The position numbers were made by a program, and so were the translations under genes. Below are positions 22,545 through 34,569 of a DNA stretch of 64,000 nucleotides, in pieces. Source of the DNA: Trichoplax adhaerens (taxonomy: Eukaryota > Placozoa > Uniplacotomia > Trichoplacea > Trichoplacidae); contig NW_002060946.1 in NCBI RefSeq assembly GCF_000150275.1, positions 3,119,454 through 3,183,453 on the forward strand, given 5' to 3'. Every line of letters begins with the position of its first letter. Position 1 is the first letter of the stretch. A model generated the notes under the pieces. It was given only the letters and a program-made list of their open reading frames with translations, did not search any database and was not told the origin of the DNA.

Positions 22545-23903
22545 ACATATCCTCCTTTAAAAATTTTGTAAGATGATTGCTTCAATAAGGTCACGAAGAT
22601 GAGGAAATACGGGTAGTCTCTATAAAAGCCTTCTGTAAGCTAGAAAGGTAGATTTCCTTCTTTTCAGAGATCACAAATTACAATGACAGCTATCATTCAC
22701 TGTAATATAATAATTTTATGAAAGTATTGAATAAATTAATATGTTAAGTAATAAGAATAAGAAAAGACTGGAAAGGATGTCAGCGTTATTTTTCATTATC
22801 TTGCTGAGAAAATAGCCTTAGCTGTCGTATGATAATTAACGCAATACATATTATGAAACTATTCCTGTTACATAGTTATTCTATTTTGATAAATGATAAC
22901 TGTCTTTGAATTTATTTCAATTCTATACCGTACATTTTGCTTTTCCTATTTTGCGAGATTATGTACCATCGCTGCAATATGTTTTATGCTCATTTATAAT
23001 TTGAACAGCCAAGCTAACGGTAAACTAATAATGAAATACATGGATAATCTTTATTATTGAAAGCATAGACGTATAGTTATTATTAATAGATGTGCCCGCG
23101 GTAATATAGTAAAATATTTAATGATACTATATTAAAGGGTTTGATAATGTTGTATGAATAATCATCTGTATAAGGTGGCTATATTAAATAGTAATATTGC
23201 CTACTAGTGTTGTATAAAAACATCTCTATTTCTAAACATTTAAATTTCTAGTTGTTTTATTTATTATCGTTTCATTATACAAAAAATTGCTCGAGACAAT
23301 AGAGATCATATAATTTCAGATGGAGTCGTTCACCATAATCTAGGTGTAGATTTTGTTATGCAATAAGGAAGGGATTCATGGTACAATATAATATTTTTAG
23401 GATGATTTTATTTTGCTTGAAAAATTTTGAAATTTTTTACTCCAATTTCATCAATCGTCGTCCGAAAATACTGGGTGTTACAAGGCATAATTAGATGGGG
23501 GTATAGTATATAAAAGCCATAGAAGCCTTTCATCACGTTTGACAATTCATTATCTTAGCTACTCATTAATATCGACCAACTACAGTAATAGCAGACATAT
23601 AATGCATTAAATTTGTCTAAACTACCATATATTCGATCTCATCGAAGACAAAGAGGTTTTCAAAATAATAAGTTATGATGCATCATATATTTATTTATCT
23701 CATAATTACTATCATTGCAAAATTAAGCGCTTAGAGACATAAACTACTCAATCCCTAAATTTTGCAACGACTAAACCTTTATATTCGTAAACATATATGA
23801 TAATAATTACAAGGTTGACTTTTACAGAACTGTAAGATTTGAAAATATTAGCGATGTAAATCACTATAAATTTAAATTAGACATTTATCCATTCAGTATT
23901 TCA
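22545..23903. other. Intergenic, nothing recognised
   Basis: AT-rich. Apart from a 9-bp inverted repeat (TAATATAGT at 23102 with ACTATATTA at 23126), nothing stands out. Confidence 0.4.
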
Positions 23904-24060
23904 TAGTTTTAGTACTCCAGTTCTCAAGGTCAATAGCAGCAATAATGATTGCAAGAGAAAAATGCAATCAAAATTAATAGCTTTAGTTTTAGTACTTCAA
24001 TTTATCAAATTAATAAAAGCAATAACGGTTGAAACAGAAAAACGTAATAAAAATTATACC
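23904..24060 (+). repeat. 80-bp tandem duplication
   Basis: 'tagttttagtact' at 23904 recurs at 23984 and the following about 70 bases align ('gcaataa.g.ttg.aa.agaaaaa.g.aa.aaaaatta'). Non-coding. Confidence 0.75.
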
Positions 24061-24959
24061 TGAGGGTAAGAACGGTATTGAATACGCTAGAATTGATAAA
24101 TTGAAACTTGAAATTTAATAATCGCAAAATTAGTAACTGAATATTTATACAATACATGCAGTGATGCCGGAAAATACCATTATCAACTACATTTTAATAA
24201 CATAAATGATACAATGCTTCAATAACAGCTTACGTCAATATCAAGCCTATTATTCTACAATAATTCGGCATTTTTATACTTCATAGGGGAAAAAATACAA
24301 TTATTTATCAGTAAATTACTGTTTTAGTGTTGAAGCAAATTAATGTTATAGATCTGTACTATACCTAGAAATGTGTTAAACATTCGTACTAGGATTAAAA
24401 ATTCCACTTTCATAGTTTTATTGTAGCGAATCAAAACACTAAATGTATTGAGGGTAGAGCATAGAAACTTCAAAACTGACATAGACTCCAATACCGTTTA
24501 TCGGATAAGCTATGTTATGTTCGTGCTATGATATTTGCTGCTGGTACATTGACTTACGTTAGTAATAATAATTAAGATTTCAATAAAGCCCTTTTAACTG
24601 TGTAATTTACTTAAATCAGTTATTTTTACTTGTGCACTACTATTCAAAATAGATTGCACATAAGGCGTTAGTAACCTATGACAAGTTTGGAAGCAGTTAT
24701 CTTTGTATAGACTGTCATACTTTATATACCGTAGTTCATAAATAAGTAAAAGAAGCAAAAACCCTTTGTATTATATTACCAATAAATAATCCATACTATA
24801 AGATTTCTAAAATATGGTAGCATATCTACACTTATTTTACTCTTTTTTAACCAATTTTTTAAGAGCTACAGTAATTTTCTATAACATGTTTTAAAGTTGA
24901 AAATTGATGTAATTCAATAAAGTGAATAAGAATTACTTTAAAAGAATAGTTTCATTTTA
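24061..24959. other. Intergenic, nothing recognised
   Basis: AT-rich DNA without a supportable feature. Confidence 0.4.
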
Positions 24960-25299
24960 TGTGCACCAGGGGTTTCTGACGAGACTATAAAAGGCTGGTG
25001 CCTGAAGATCCCTTTTTAGTTAGTTAGTCGGTTAGATAGTCAACTAGTTTATCAATTGATATTTAATGGTAAAGACTATAATCTTGAGTGCCAAGATTTC
25101 TTCAGTAATAGATGATAGTAAATCTCTGACTATCTCGTCTACACTATCTGTGACGCTATAATTATACCATAGTATTCGGTCGTTGGAACTGAATTATTTG
25201 GTGGTGATATAGCTAATCTCGCCTCTTCAAGTTAGTAAGTGGCGTTCTCCGCAAGGATTGGCGTGTGGAGACTACTTTGTCACTAGTGGTGTGTGACAA
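24960..25299 (+). mobile_element. LTR-like element D (TATA box, terminal hairpin)
   Basis: A TATAAAA box at 24986 is followed about 290 bp later by TTGTCAC...GTGACAA (25277-25299), a 7-bp stem around a 9-nt loop. The element is less AT-rich than its surroundings. The terminal hairpin matches those of the elements at 50.9, 59.2 and 61.1 kb, but the interior aligns poorly, so membership in the same family is tentative. A solo LTR of a retrotransposon or a structured non-coding transcript would both fit. No coding region or primer-binding site was recognised. Confidence 0.3.
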
Positions 25300-26939
25300 G
25301 TACTTTTATCAAACTTACGACAAATGCTCAGAGCGAGGATCTTTTATGAATGTTATTATACTTGCACTGTATTAATACTGAGATGATAAGCCTAATAAAT
25401 GCAAATGATTACTAGCAGACTGTTAGAAAGAGAAATGATAGTGATAAGGTATATTGATTAGGCCGTCATTTTATCAATTATTTTTTATTAATGTCATTTT
25501 AGCACGGTAATCTGAATAGTATCCTTTATATTATCTCTATTTTGAAATATCTTATCAATGACATAATTTTCGTTCACCAGCTATAGATTCCTTGTGTTGA
25601 ATATATTAATTATTACAGTACTTATCCTCATAATGACTAGGTTTATAATTTGCAATGAGTTCTTAAGGTTTGATGAGTTTAGCCAAAACATTATTCTAGC
25701 TTAATTTTGCTGTAATATGAAACATTTCAGTCGTAAATTATAACCATTCCATCTCTAGGCTTTACAGTATATCATAACCTTAATTTACAAATTAAAACCC
25801 TTATGATGCCAAGACAGTTAGTTTTAAGTAAGTAAATTATATACGAACAATTGCAATTGATAGTACGTATGTTGCTTATTAATTAATTATCAACGTAAAG
25901 GATGTTATACTTTCCAAAATTTAAAAAGGTATGGCGCTTTATAATAATAACCTAGTGTCCTTTTACCACCCTGTCAATAAAATCATGACGACACAATTTT
26001 GATTAATAAATTCCCAAAATAAGATGCTAAACTCATCAATGAACTATAAAGTTATAATTATGAATTTAGGGTAGCAATACGTGTAGTTTGTGATCGGTTT
26101 ATCAAGCATATGGCGAGATTGTTGCCTGCTACTTAGAATCAAATCGGATCTGGCATTCTTAGCGTTTAATATCTGTTAATGAAGATGCCAAGTGATGAAT
26201 ACACAATCATACAGAATGTTATATCCTGTAACATAGTCTCTGTCTATGTACAGTTTTTTTTTGTTACAGGTTTCTGCATTTCTAAATATAATGTTTAAAA
26301 ACGATACATTAATAATTTTAATTAATGAATCGTTGGTAGCAGAATGGTATAAATAAGAGCCCAATAAATTTGTCGAAAATCGCCTTAAAGCTGTTTTCAA
26401 TTATCAAAAATTTTGATTTTTGGTACCTGTAATTCGTATATAAAAGTATATATTATATATATATATTATACATATAACTCTGAGTACTTAAAGCTAGTGA
26501 TTAAGTGAACTCCGTTTATAAGAAACTATCCCTCATATCAATAGCAAACCGCTTAATATGCCATTAATTTCATTAATAGTGTGGGATTGTTGAATGATAT
26601 TTTAAGCTTTAATTGATGATAAAGGTTCATTTCAAGTATTAATCATGTAAAACTATTGCAGCAGCAGTAAGCCTGAATTAAACAATTTTTTTAAATTTAT
26701 TCTTATTTATTAATTTAATATTATCATTAAATTTTAAATCTTACGAATACAAAATAAACAAAGCACTGCAAACATTTGATGCCATTATATATCATCCCAA
26801 AGAATCTAAGGTGAAGAATTCTTAATTTTTGGTACGATTCTTTATTTTCTTGATACTAATTCAGCTTTGCTGGTTTATGTTCATCTGAACTTACAGATAA
26901 AAGCTAATATTGAAGGAATAACTTACAACTACAGCGAAA
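25300..26939. other. Intergenic, with a short AT microsatellite
   Basis: AT-rich; an (AT)n-like tract lies at about 26447-26476. The open frame at 26176-26400 (minus) resembles nothing. Confidence 0.4.
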
Positions 26940-27996
26940 TGGATATGCAAGATTATTTAGTATGCATTAATACTTCAATTAACAACGTGGAGTATAAAAG
27001 ATATACCCAAATTTCAGGTTATGTTAATGCGAGCCTAATAAAATATTGTAATTGCTATCATAGGAATACTACGAGTAAGTAATACCACAGTTTGCTTGAT
27101 TGTACAAACAAAACGATCCCTTCTAAAATTTCCTTCTAGTCGACTGATTTTCTTATTAGCGATGTTTTACGTTCCAGTATTTGCGCTATTTCTGGCATTA
27201 TCTGATACTTTAGTTTTTATTCCTGATTATCCTTACCCTCGTAAGACTATTTCTTGGAATCTTTTCGTACCTTGCTAAGATCTAAATATTTATAATGCGC
27301 GTGTGGATTAATTTTAAATTATACCTTGCTTTATATAGCCTTGAAAGAATGTTTGTGACAATTCGGTCATTTAAACGTAGAGAAATATTTATTCCTCATT
27401 TTATTAACAATATGATTGTGATTTAGTTATGTTTAGTCTAGCTGTGCCAATATTAATTGCTATTCGCGCAGAATTAGTATCAATATCACACATGCTATGG
27501 TTATGGACTCCATTTGATATGGACAATACCGTAGGTTTCGCTACATTTTTCGTCTTTCACTTATTTCTATCTGTAATGACAATCGCCGTAGCTTGCATTA
27601 GTTATGCCATCATGATCTCTTACATCACACAGGTTAGACGAAAGGTAGCTACTAATGTTGAAAGTAATTTTAATTATAGAAATAATTTTATGACGGAGAA
27701 CAAACAAAGAAAGGAAGATTACCCTAAAGATTAAAAAATTTAAACCACTTTTTTACTTTTCTTCCAATAAAACTATTTAATGATCAGAATAACTCGCTGC
27801 ATTATGCGGCAACTGACGCAAATGATTATTATTACCATCACGCTATCTATAGTTTGTTGGATATCTAGCAAGATTTGTTACCTCGTACTTGAATTAAGAA
27901 TTATATCATAAGTAAGCATCGTAAATTTAATTGCAAGGACGTTTATTTTAATTGATTTAGCAATTAATCCATTGTTATTTGGCGATTGATCGACAA
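26940..27996 (+). pseudogene. Class A GPCR pseudogene (YPYP subfamily)
   Basis: Pieces of a complete receptor lie in order but in different frames. An N-terminus (MDMQDYLVC...) starts at ATG 26940. A TM1-TM2 stretch around 27045-27240 contains RLIFLLAM. The YPYP motif of the first extracellular loop is near 27228, followed by a stop at 27277. A TM3 end with YSLERM is near 27333 in another frame, stopped at about 27423. TM4-TM5 and the third intracellular loop are at 27429-27734. TM6 has CWIS instead of CWxP near 27840, after a stop. A TM7 remnant with NPLLF lies near 27975, then a stop. Several frameshifts and stops make it non-functional. Its closest relatives in the window are the receptors at 21457 and 63042. 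Confidence 0.85.
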
Positions 27997-28263
27997 TATA
28001 AGAGCGTTTTTATTAATAAGATTATGAATGTGTGTAATTGCTGTTCTCCGATGTAAGACAGGCAATATTCAAGCCTTTCTGTGTTATTAAGAGCATTTAG
28101 ACTAACATAAAGTGCAATAGTTGTTTAATATATTGAATTAGTAAAATTTTTACGAGAATATGTAAGAAAAACAAGGATTTAATATATTGACAACTTAAAT
28201 TACTTAAGTTTAAGCATAGAAATTTAACAATCAATCAGGTATATGTAAGTTTGATTACTCAGT
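27997..28263. other. Spacer, nothing recognised
   Basis: AT-rich DNA between the receptor pseudogene and a long hairpin. Confidence 0.35.
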
Positions 28264-28334
28264 AATTTTAACATTTTCACTCAAAGATGCTTAGCACTAA
28301 GCAGTCGACAGCTTTGAGTGGAAATGTTAAAATT
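28264..28334. repeat. 23-bp inverted repeat with nested small hairpin
   Basis: The arms 28264-28286 and 28312-28334 are inverted copies with a single difference, which would be a G-U pair in RNA. They surround a 25-nt centre that itself contains GCTTA...TAAGC. It resembles a short fold-back or miniature inverted-repeat element. No clear target-site duplication was found. Confidence 0.8.
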
Positions 28335-31300
28335 TCCAAGGCTGTGCACAAATATTACGAAAGACTTAACGTACCGAAACTGCTATAACGCTTTTTGTTA
28401 GATAACAAATTTTACAATTTCCTCAAAATAAGACATCTCGGTATTATTCAGTTCAGATTTATTGCCTCCTCTGTTCATTTATTGATATTTTCATAGTTAA
28501 AATGTAAAGTAGGCTGCAAATTGAGTGAAACTTAAGTTTTACAGCTTAATTCAGAAGAGACCATTTTATCATTACCTCATGATGATGATACATGAATTGT
28601 CAATCAGAGTGTCTCAACTCAGTAGTCGGAATAAGAAAAATACAAGTTAACATAAGGCACAAAGTCAAATTTTGAACTAAAGTCGTTAACAACAGTTATC
28701 TTTATTTTAGAGAAACTCTGTTTATATAGAAAACTTCTATGCGTAAACATGTTATTATTGCTATCTCTATCTATTATTTTAGCGTTTATCACCCTCGTAA
28801 ATATATAAACAGATTTTCCTACGTTATCCAACTTTTTCTACGACTCTTGTCTAGAACAACGTTCGGCGACTATAACATTAAGCATGCAATCATAATCATC
28901 GCAATATCAAAATACTCTAATAATAGTTTTACTAAATTTAGTATCAGTAAGTTATCGGTATATCAGCAAATACATATGGATCTTAAAAAACGTAAATGTT
29001 TTATTCTTTGTAACAATATTTAACTTGCTTAAGTTCTACCAAATTGAAATTCTTCGAATAATCTATCGAGAAAACCTAGCTATGCTCTAAATACTGTATT
29101 GTAAGAAACTGCATATCATTGCCTTCTAGTCTTGCAAATAGCTCATGAACTTTTACAAACCTTTTTGCTAGTCTTAAATACTAAATTTAGCCCAGCTAGT
29201 CCAATTTGGTCCACTTTTAAGTTGATTTTGTTTGCTGTTAGGCTGTCGGTAAACCTACACACATCCATGATAATTCTCCTAGTATTAAATTCTGTATCAT
29301 GGGATATACGATGCTTTAGAATATGGCTATGTAAGAAACTTTTAAGATTTAGTAATATAATAATCTGAGTTATAAGATAAGATTAGGCCATATTGTCCAT
29401 GGAGCAATTGAACTTTAAGAAAAATTTGATAGACGCAAACTAAAAGTGAATATTTTGGTAATTTAGAAAAATTTGATTATTTTGTTAAGAAGTTGTTGCT
29501 TTTAATCTAGGAAGTGTCCAATTGTGACTAAAATGGAAAAAGCGTGGTATTTAACTTGAATTTCCGGATCAAAAATTGCAAGTAAAAGGTACAGCAGCCA
29601 TAGAAACGTAAATGAGCCAAAATCTGATACGAATGATGATGAAGTTTGTCGAATAATCCCTGTAGTAAACGTAAGGCTGAAGTGTAACTTTATTTATTAA
29701 TCAATTAACTATAAGTCTGTTTGTTAGTGTAACATCTCATCTCATTAGAGTGAACAGCGTATCTTCTAGATGTGGGCAATGACAGATATAGTTCGCTTAG
29801 GTCTTTGCCTCAATCGTTAACTTTATATATAGTCAAAGTAAGCAAAGTCACATTTATTAAGAAAGCATTTGCTGCCATTTTTGGCCTCGATATTCGTTAA
29901 TATCTAATAATATTTACGACCTACTTGTATCCGAAATAATCACTAACAGCTAACGCCTCTAAAAATATGCATTATTTCATAACCGTAAAGAATCACTATG
30001 TGATATCGATTATATTATTAGAATAAGCCTACGATTTCCCAATTTTTCCAAATAAGCTTAGCTAGCTAAATAAATTTTTCGCCTTCCTCATAGCCGGAAC
30101 TATGTTTGTGCACACAGTAGCGATTTCAGCTAATAGCATCGGTGCTATTTTTTGTGTTTGAAAGTATGGTAATAGTATTCAGTGAAGAAATGTCTCAATC
30201 AACGCAGAATAGTCGGTCACGCCTAAAATAAAGTAGCAGTAATTAGGGGCTAAAGTATCACTCATTGCACTATGGCACACCGAAAAATATTATGAATTAG
30301 CGCATGTTGTTTCTTGTGTACATTTCTGTAACAGATTGCATAAATAAAAAAATTAGTGAGCCGTGGCTGATGATGAAATGGTAAACTATAGCATACGCTC
30401 ATATATTAAGTACTAGCAGTGAGCCTATTACATATCACATATACGAACGTTCATTTAAGAGTCATGATGATATTTTAATTTCTTGTAATTAATTTCGGAG
30501 TAATTTTTACCCATTATATTAAATCGATAATATGCATCGTAGTCCTGTGCATTGTACAAGTGTTATCTTAACATGCCGATTTCCCTTAATTTGGGTTTAT
30601 CGCTATAAATATAATAATTCTTCCAAAGATAGAATATATGGTTTATTTTTATTTAAACTTATCCTATGCTCCAAAGAGGGCAAATTAAAGCTAAAAATGG
30701 CATCGTATTTATCGAAATAGTTAACATGTATTAAAAGTAAAATTAATACTAAATGAGTCAGAATAAATTGCAGTGAGATAATATCGCTTCTATAAGATTC
30801 TATCGGAATTGATAAACGAATCTATTGCTGCCGATTAGCATGTAATAAGTTACAATATTGTCGTGGCGTAGTCTAGAACATTTGTAAGCTGCTAGAATAG
30901 TTACAATATAGCATCGAATGATTATGCGAATAGGTGGTTAAATGTAGTTAAAGATTAATGATATGGTAAAAGCTTTAAATTAAAAGTTGCTTAATGGCAC
31001 TACACATCAAATAAGCAAGTTATTAAGCTAAGATATTTGTATTGAATTCTATACGCTGAGGACAAAGTCAGATCTGATGGTTTTAATGATTGTAATAGAT
31101 TGTATTAGTTTAGTATATAGCATCTAGTGATTTCAAGTGATTTCTGTATTTCACTAGTCATGAATGACATATCATCACATAAAAGCCTCATAACATAAAA
31201 CAAAGTCCTAATTGTATATTAAAATATTAACCTTAGAATATGAGCACAATAATATACCACTTATAAAGTAGACGTTTTGCGTAGATTGTCGGAAGTTTGT

Positions 31301-32141
31301 TGCCAAGGCGATACTAAGTTTATGTATTACTTCCTGGTTTTAGGACAAAATAAAGATATTAGGGTTTGAAGTTACATCAAAAGCATATTTTCTATTAATA
31401 CTTACTAATCATTACATGATACTATTTTATTTATATAGGTTTATTATATCTAAGCATAACAAATAAAGTTGATAGATAATTACTACTGGTACACTATAAG
31501 CTAGCATTTAACTATTCTTATACGCCTTAATTTAATTGTCATAGCCCAACTTCTGATAAATGTGATGTAATCTCAAGTAATTTCACAAATTAAAACAATA
31601 TTATTTGTATGATATATAATTATACATTGCTTCCTAAGCCAGCATATTCTTAATTTAGATTCACTTAATGTATAAAGAAGTTAATTGTCAGTAATACTGT
31701 GGGCGGTGGTAAGCCTTAATTAATTAAACAGAATTGCATTTCAAAACTGATCTACCTTGGTTTAATTTTTTAAATGCAGTGTCGAGAGTTTTTAATTTCT
31801 GCCAAAAGAGCGCTTCTAAACCACTTTGAATGCCTATGCCACAAGTATAAGTTAAAATTTTAGATATTGGGTGCCAATGCTTTGAAGATTATGGCTAATT
31901 TCATTTTAGACGAGTATGTAAGAGATAATATTTCATAAAATGATTACGAATAAAGCAAGCAAGAGTATATCATTAAATAGCAATGTTTAGCATAGTATTT
32001 AGATTGCGTAGTCTTTAATATGTTATACGTTTAGTAAAATAAAATTTTACTTGCAAAATGATTAATTCATGTTGATACACCAATTGTCGGCCATTGAAAA
32101 ATCCCATAGATTGTAAAAATTTAATCATTAATTCTATTTTC
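28335..32141. other. Long intergenic stretch, no supported gene
   Basis: Almost 4 kb of AT-rich DNA. Open frames at 28739-29023, 29132-29368 and 30532-30720 were read. Only 29132-29368 has a faint TM1-TM2-like hydrophobic pattern, too weak to call. Confidence 0.4.
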
Positions 32142-33518
32142 ATGCATTTAGGAATCGTATTAAATTATTGTCTTTATTTTCGCTTTAGCAGCAATTTTAC
32201 GAGTATATTGAACGTAATCAATTCTAGTAATCCCGTTCTAGATACTTCTATACTCGGGCAAGGCTTAACAGATCCATTTAATGGTACTTATTGTCATCGA
32301 TTTAATAATACAGAAAATAATGACTACGAAAATAGTAGCTTTATTATGACGATACGAGTTCCACGACTTATGATGGCTACTTTCGGGTTAATATGTAATC
32401 CTATGGTACTCTTGCTTTTCCTTGTTAAACCATCACTACTCCACGTAGCATCGTATCGATTGATTTTCTTCTTAATAATAATCGATGTGTTTTTTAGTGT
32501 AATCTGCCTAGTAGTATCAACTACTTACGAATATTTTATTATTCAGTCTTCTCTTTATCAACGTTTACCAACTATTCGTCGTATACTTTGCATTTTAATT
32601 AGCTCAGATTTTTTCATACGAGGATTAAGATGCATCTCAGCATATATCATTTCCATACTCAATATTGAACGAATGTATAAAATAGTTTGGCCATTAGATT
32701 ACCATCAAATATTTATTCCTCGCTATATCAATTTGATGGTTTTACTTGCATTTATGGTGGGATTTTTATTAACAATTGCTAATTGCTTTCTTATCGAATA
32801 CATCCCTCAACATCAATTTCCTTGCCAATGGATAGTACTGTCAAATAATCACTTCTGGGATAAAGTTATATTCTCAAGCCTACTTTTCATACAGCTTGTT
32901 CTACCTATTTTTGTAATCAGTATTTGCTATGGAGTGATAATAATTCAAATTCAAGGATTTTGTCCGGATTTCAGTACAAATAAACCTTCCAATCAGATTG
33001 GTACCTCCTGCAATATTAATATTCGAAGATTCTGCAATACGCAAGCTTCACGTATCGGCAAGTATCCATATGTAGATCATTTAGAACGTGTAGCAAATAT
33101 TCCGCCATTATTGAAAGCGGTAACCGATGATGCGAATTATGGCTTGTTAATACAAAACCTATCTCATTTAAGTGATCAAGAAAGTAGCCTCGACAGAACT
33201 CGTGACTATCGAAGAAGCAGTCTACCAGATAAAAGTTACACAAATACACGAAATTTAACGCTTATGATCTTATCAACGACGATAGTATTCATGGCTTGTT
33301 GGATACCAACAGAAATAGTTCATACGCTAATTCAATTTCGTGTGCTCCCAATAGCTTGTCGATTTTTATTCATAGCTAAACTTCTCATGGTATTAATTGC
33401 TGCCAGTAACCCAATTACTTATTTCATAGTTAATAAAGCTTGCAGGATATTATTGTGGAAAATTCTAAAATTTTCGTACTTATTATTAATGTGTGTAATA
33501 TTGGAGTGTTTCTCTTGA
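32142..33518 (+). CDS. Class A GPCR, single exon, long third intracellular loop
   Basis: 458 residues from the first ATG of the frame (the open frame begins at a TTG at 32094 with no ATG before 32142). The extracellular N-terminus is long (about 70 residues), starts with a hydrophobic stretch that may be a signal peptide, and has several Asn-X-Ser/Thr sites. TM1 Asn86 sits in CNP rather than GN. TM2 has Asp115. Cys150 at the top of TM3 should pair with Cys228. TM3 ends LNIERM (E176-R177). TM5 has Pro255, TM6 CWIP at 386-389 and TM7 NPITY at 423-427. The third intracellular loop is about 100 residues, far longer than in the other receptors here, and rich in Ser, Arg and Asn, so it is a candidate region for kinase or arrestin contacts. 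It lacks both the YPYP and the DG motif. It is probably a plasma-membrane receptor; ligand unknown. It is the most divergent of the five. Confidence 0.9.
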   Translation: MHLGIVLNYCLYFRFSSNFTSILNVINSSNPVLDTSILGQGLTDPFNGTYCHRFNNTENNDYENSSFIMTIRVPRLMMATFGLICNPMVLLLFLVKPSLLHVASYRLIFFLIIIDVFFSVICLVVSTTYEYFIIQSSLYQRLPTIRRILCILISSDFFIRGLRCISAYIISILNIERMYKIVWPLDYHQIFIPRYINLMVLLAFMVGFLLTIANCFLIEYIPQHQFPCQWIVLSNNHFWDKVIFSSLLFIQLVLPIFVISICYGVIIIQIQGFCPDFSTNKPSNQIGTSCNINIRRFCNTQASRIGKYPYVDHLERVANIPPLLKAVTDDANYGLLIQNLSHLSDQESSLDRTRDYRRSSLPDKSYTNTRNLTLMILSTTIVFMACWIPTEIVHTLIQFRVLPIACRFLFIAKLLMVLIAASNPITYFIVNKACRILLWKILKFSYLLLMCVILECFS

Positions 33519-34164
33519 CGAAAAATGATATACAAATATCTTTTACGAATACATAGAGAATTTAAGGTAAAAAATTATATAATTAGATTATCTCTTAACT
33601 TCCTATTAGTATTATTGTCGAACTTCTATATGAAGCAGTTTAAAATTTGCTATGCAAACCATGCCTGCTATTGTTTGTCATTTTTATAATTGAATAAGGA
33701 TATATGTAGAATATAATTAACGTCTTTAAAGTCATTAAATGATGGCTCCAATTTAAAGTTTCGAAAGTATTTATACAATTTCTAGTATACCTCACTTTTA
33801 ATTATCTCGCAGAATATATCATTGAAAAATTATTAATCATCGATATGACATTTAGTATGTTACAGTGACAGTATTTTCTAACTGTAAATTCATGCTTTGA
33901 AGGAATGGCTGCTGAAATGAAGAGCAACTATCCAGTGTCAATATCATCGCCTATAAAAGAAATAATATTCCAGAACTGTGGTCACTAAGAAATCTTCTTA
34001 AAATGATACTGCAGCAGATGATTAATTTATCTAGCCCTAGTCGACCATTATTAAATACTTAATTACATCAGTTGTCTTGTAATATTGAAATAACTATCTT
34101 CTATGGTATTCTCAAAAATGTTCTGTACTAATTCTTACTAAATTCATTGCCGCCGCGAATCAAG
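33519..34164. other. Intergenic, nothing firm
   Basis: AT-rich. A minus-strand open stretch after an acceptor-like site near 33959 was seen but resembles nothing. Confidence 0.35.
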
Positions 34165-34401
34165 TTAATAACCGTAATTAGAGTTCCTGATATGCCTTGA
34201 GTCAGGCATAGCAGTAAACACACGTATGACAGTATCAAAACCGACAAATGTCCAGAGTTTAGCTAATTTTTCGGTTTTATAGTAGGCATCCGTGCTAAAT
34301 GTATCTCTCAGCGATAATTTAGCATCTATATTGCCAACTCGTGGTGTGACTTCTACAGGGTTTAATTCGTAATCTTGAGCGGTTTTTGTAGCAAAAATTA
34401 G
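34165..34401 (-). pseudogene. Isolated exon-like frame, possible Cache-type fragment
   Basis: This minus-strand stretch is clearly less AT-rich than its surroundings and is open for 78 codons between two stops, with protein-like composition. It contains YYKTEKLAKLWTFVGFDT and then FTAMPDS. The W-x-F-V-G pattern followed by a strand and a Pro is reminiscent of Cache-type extracellular sensor domains, but that assignment is weak. An AG acceptor could start the exon at about 34373. Just upstream on the same strand (34569-34500) a second frame reads HKLIWVFVGYTG and then stops, apparently a decayed copy of the same motif. No start codon, convincing donor or flanking exons were found, so this is probably the remnant of a gene or one exon of a poorly visible gene. 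Confidence 0.4.
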
Positions 34402-34569
34402 TCAAAAGTATGTATTATGATTAATATGATATTATAATATATTTTAATGAGCTGTTTACATGATGCTTGTGTAATATAATAACTTGTATTTGAAAAGTTA
34501 TAATGCTAGTCTGCCCGTATATCCGACAAATACCCATATTAATTTATGAATTTGGGATTCATACGCAAC

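Noticed and set aside
29132-29368. Possible decayed GPCR TM1-TM2 fragment
   Set aside because: The hydrophobic spacing resembles F-x-L-x-x-x-A in TM2, but the Asp is missing and nothing matching TM3-TM7 follows, so the similarity is too weak.
33016-33249. Minus-strand open frame inside the receptor at 32142
   Set aside because: It is the shadow of the plus-strand coding sequence.
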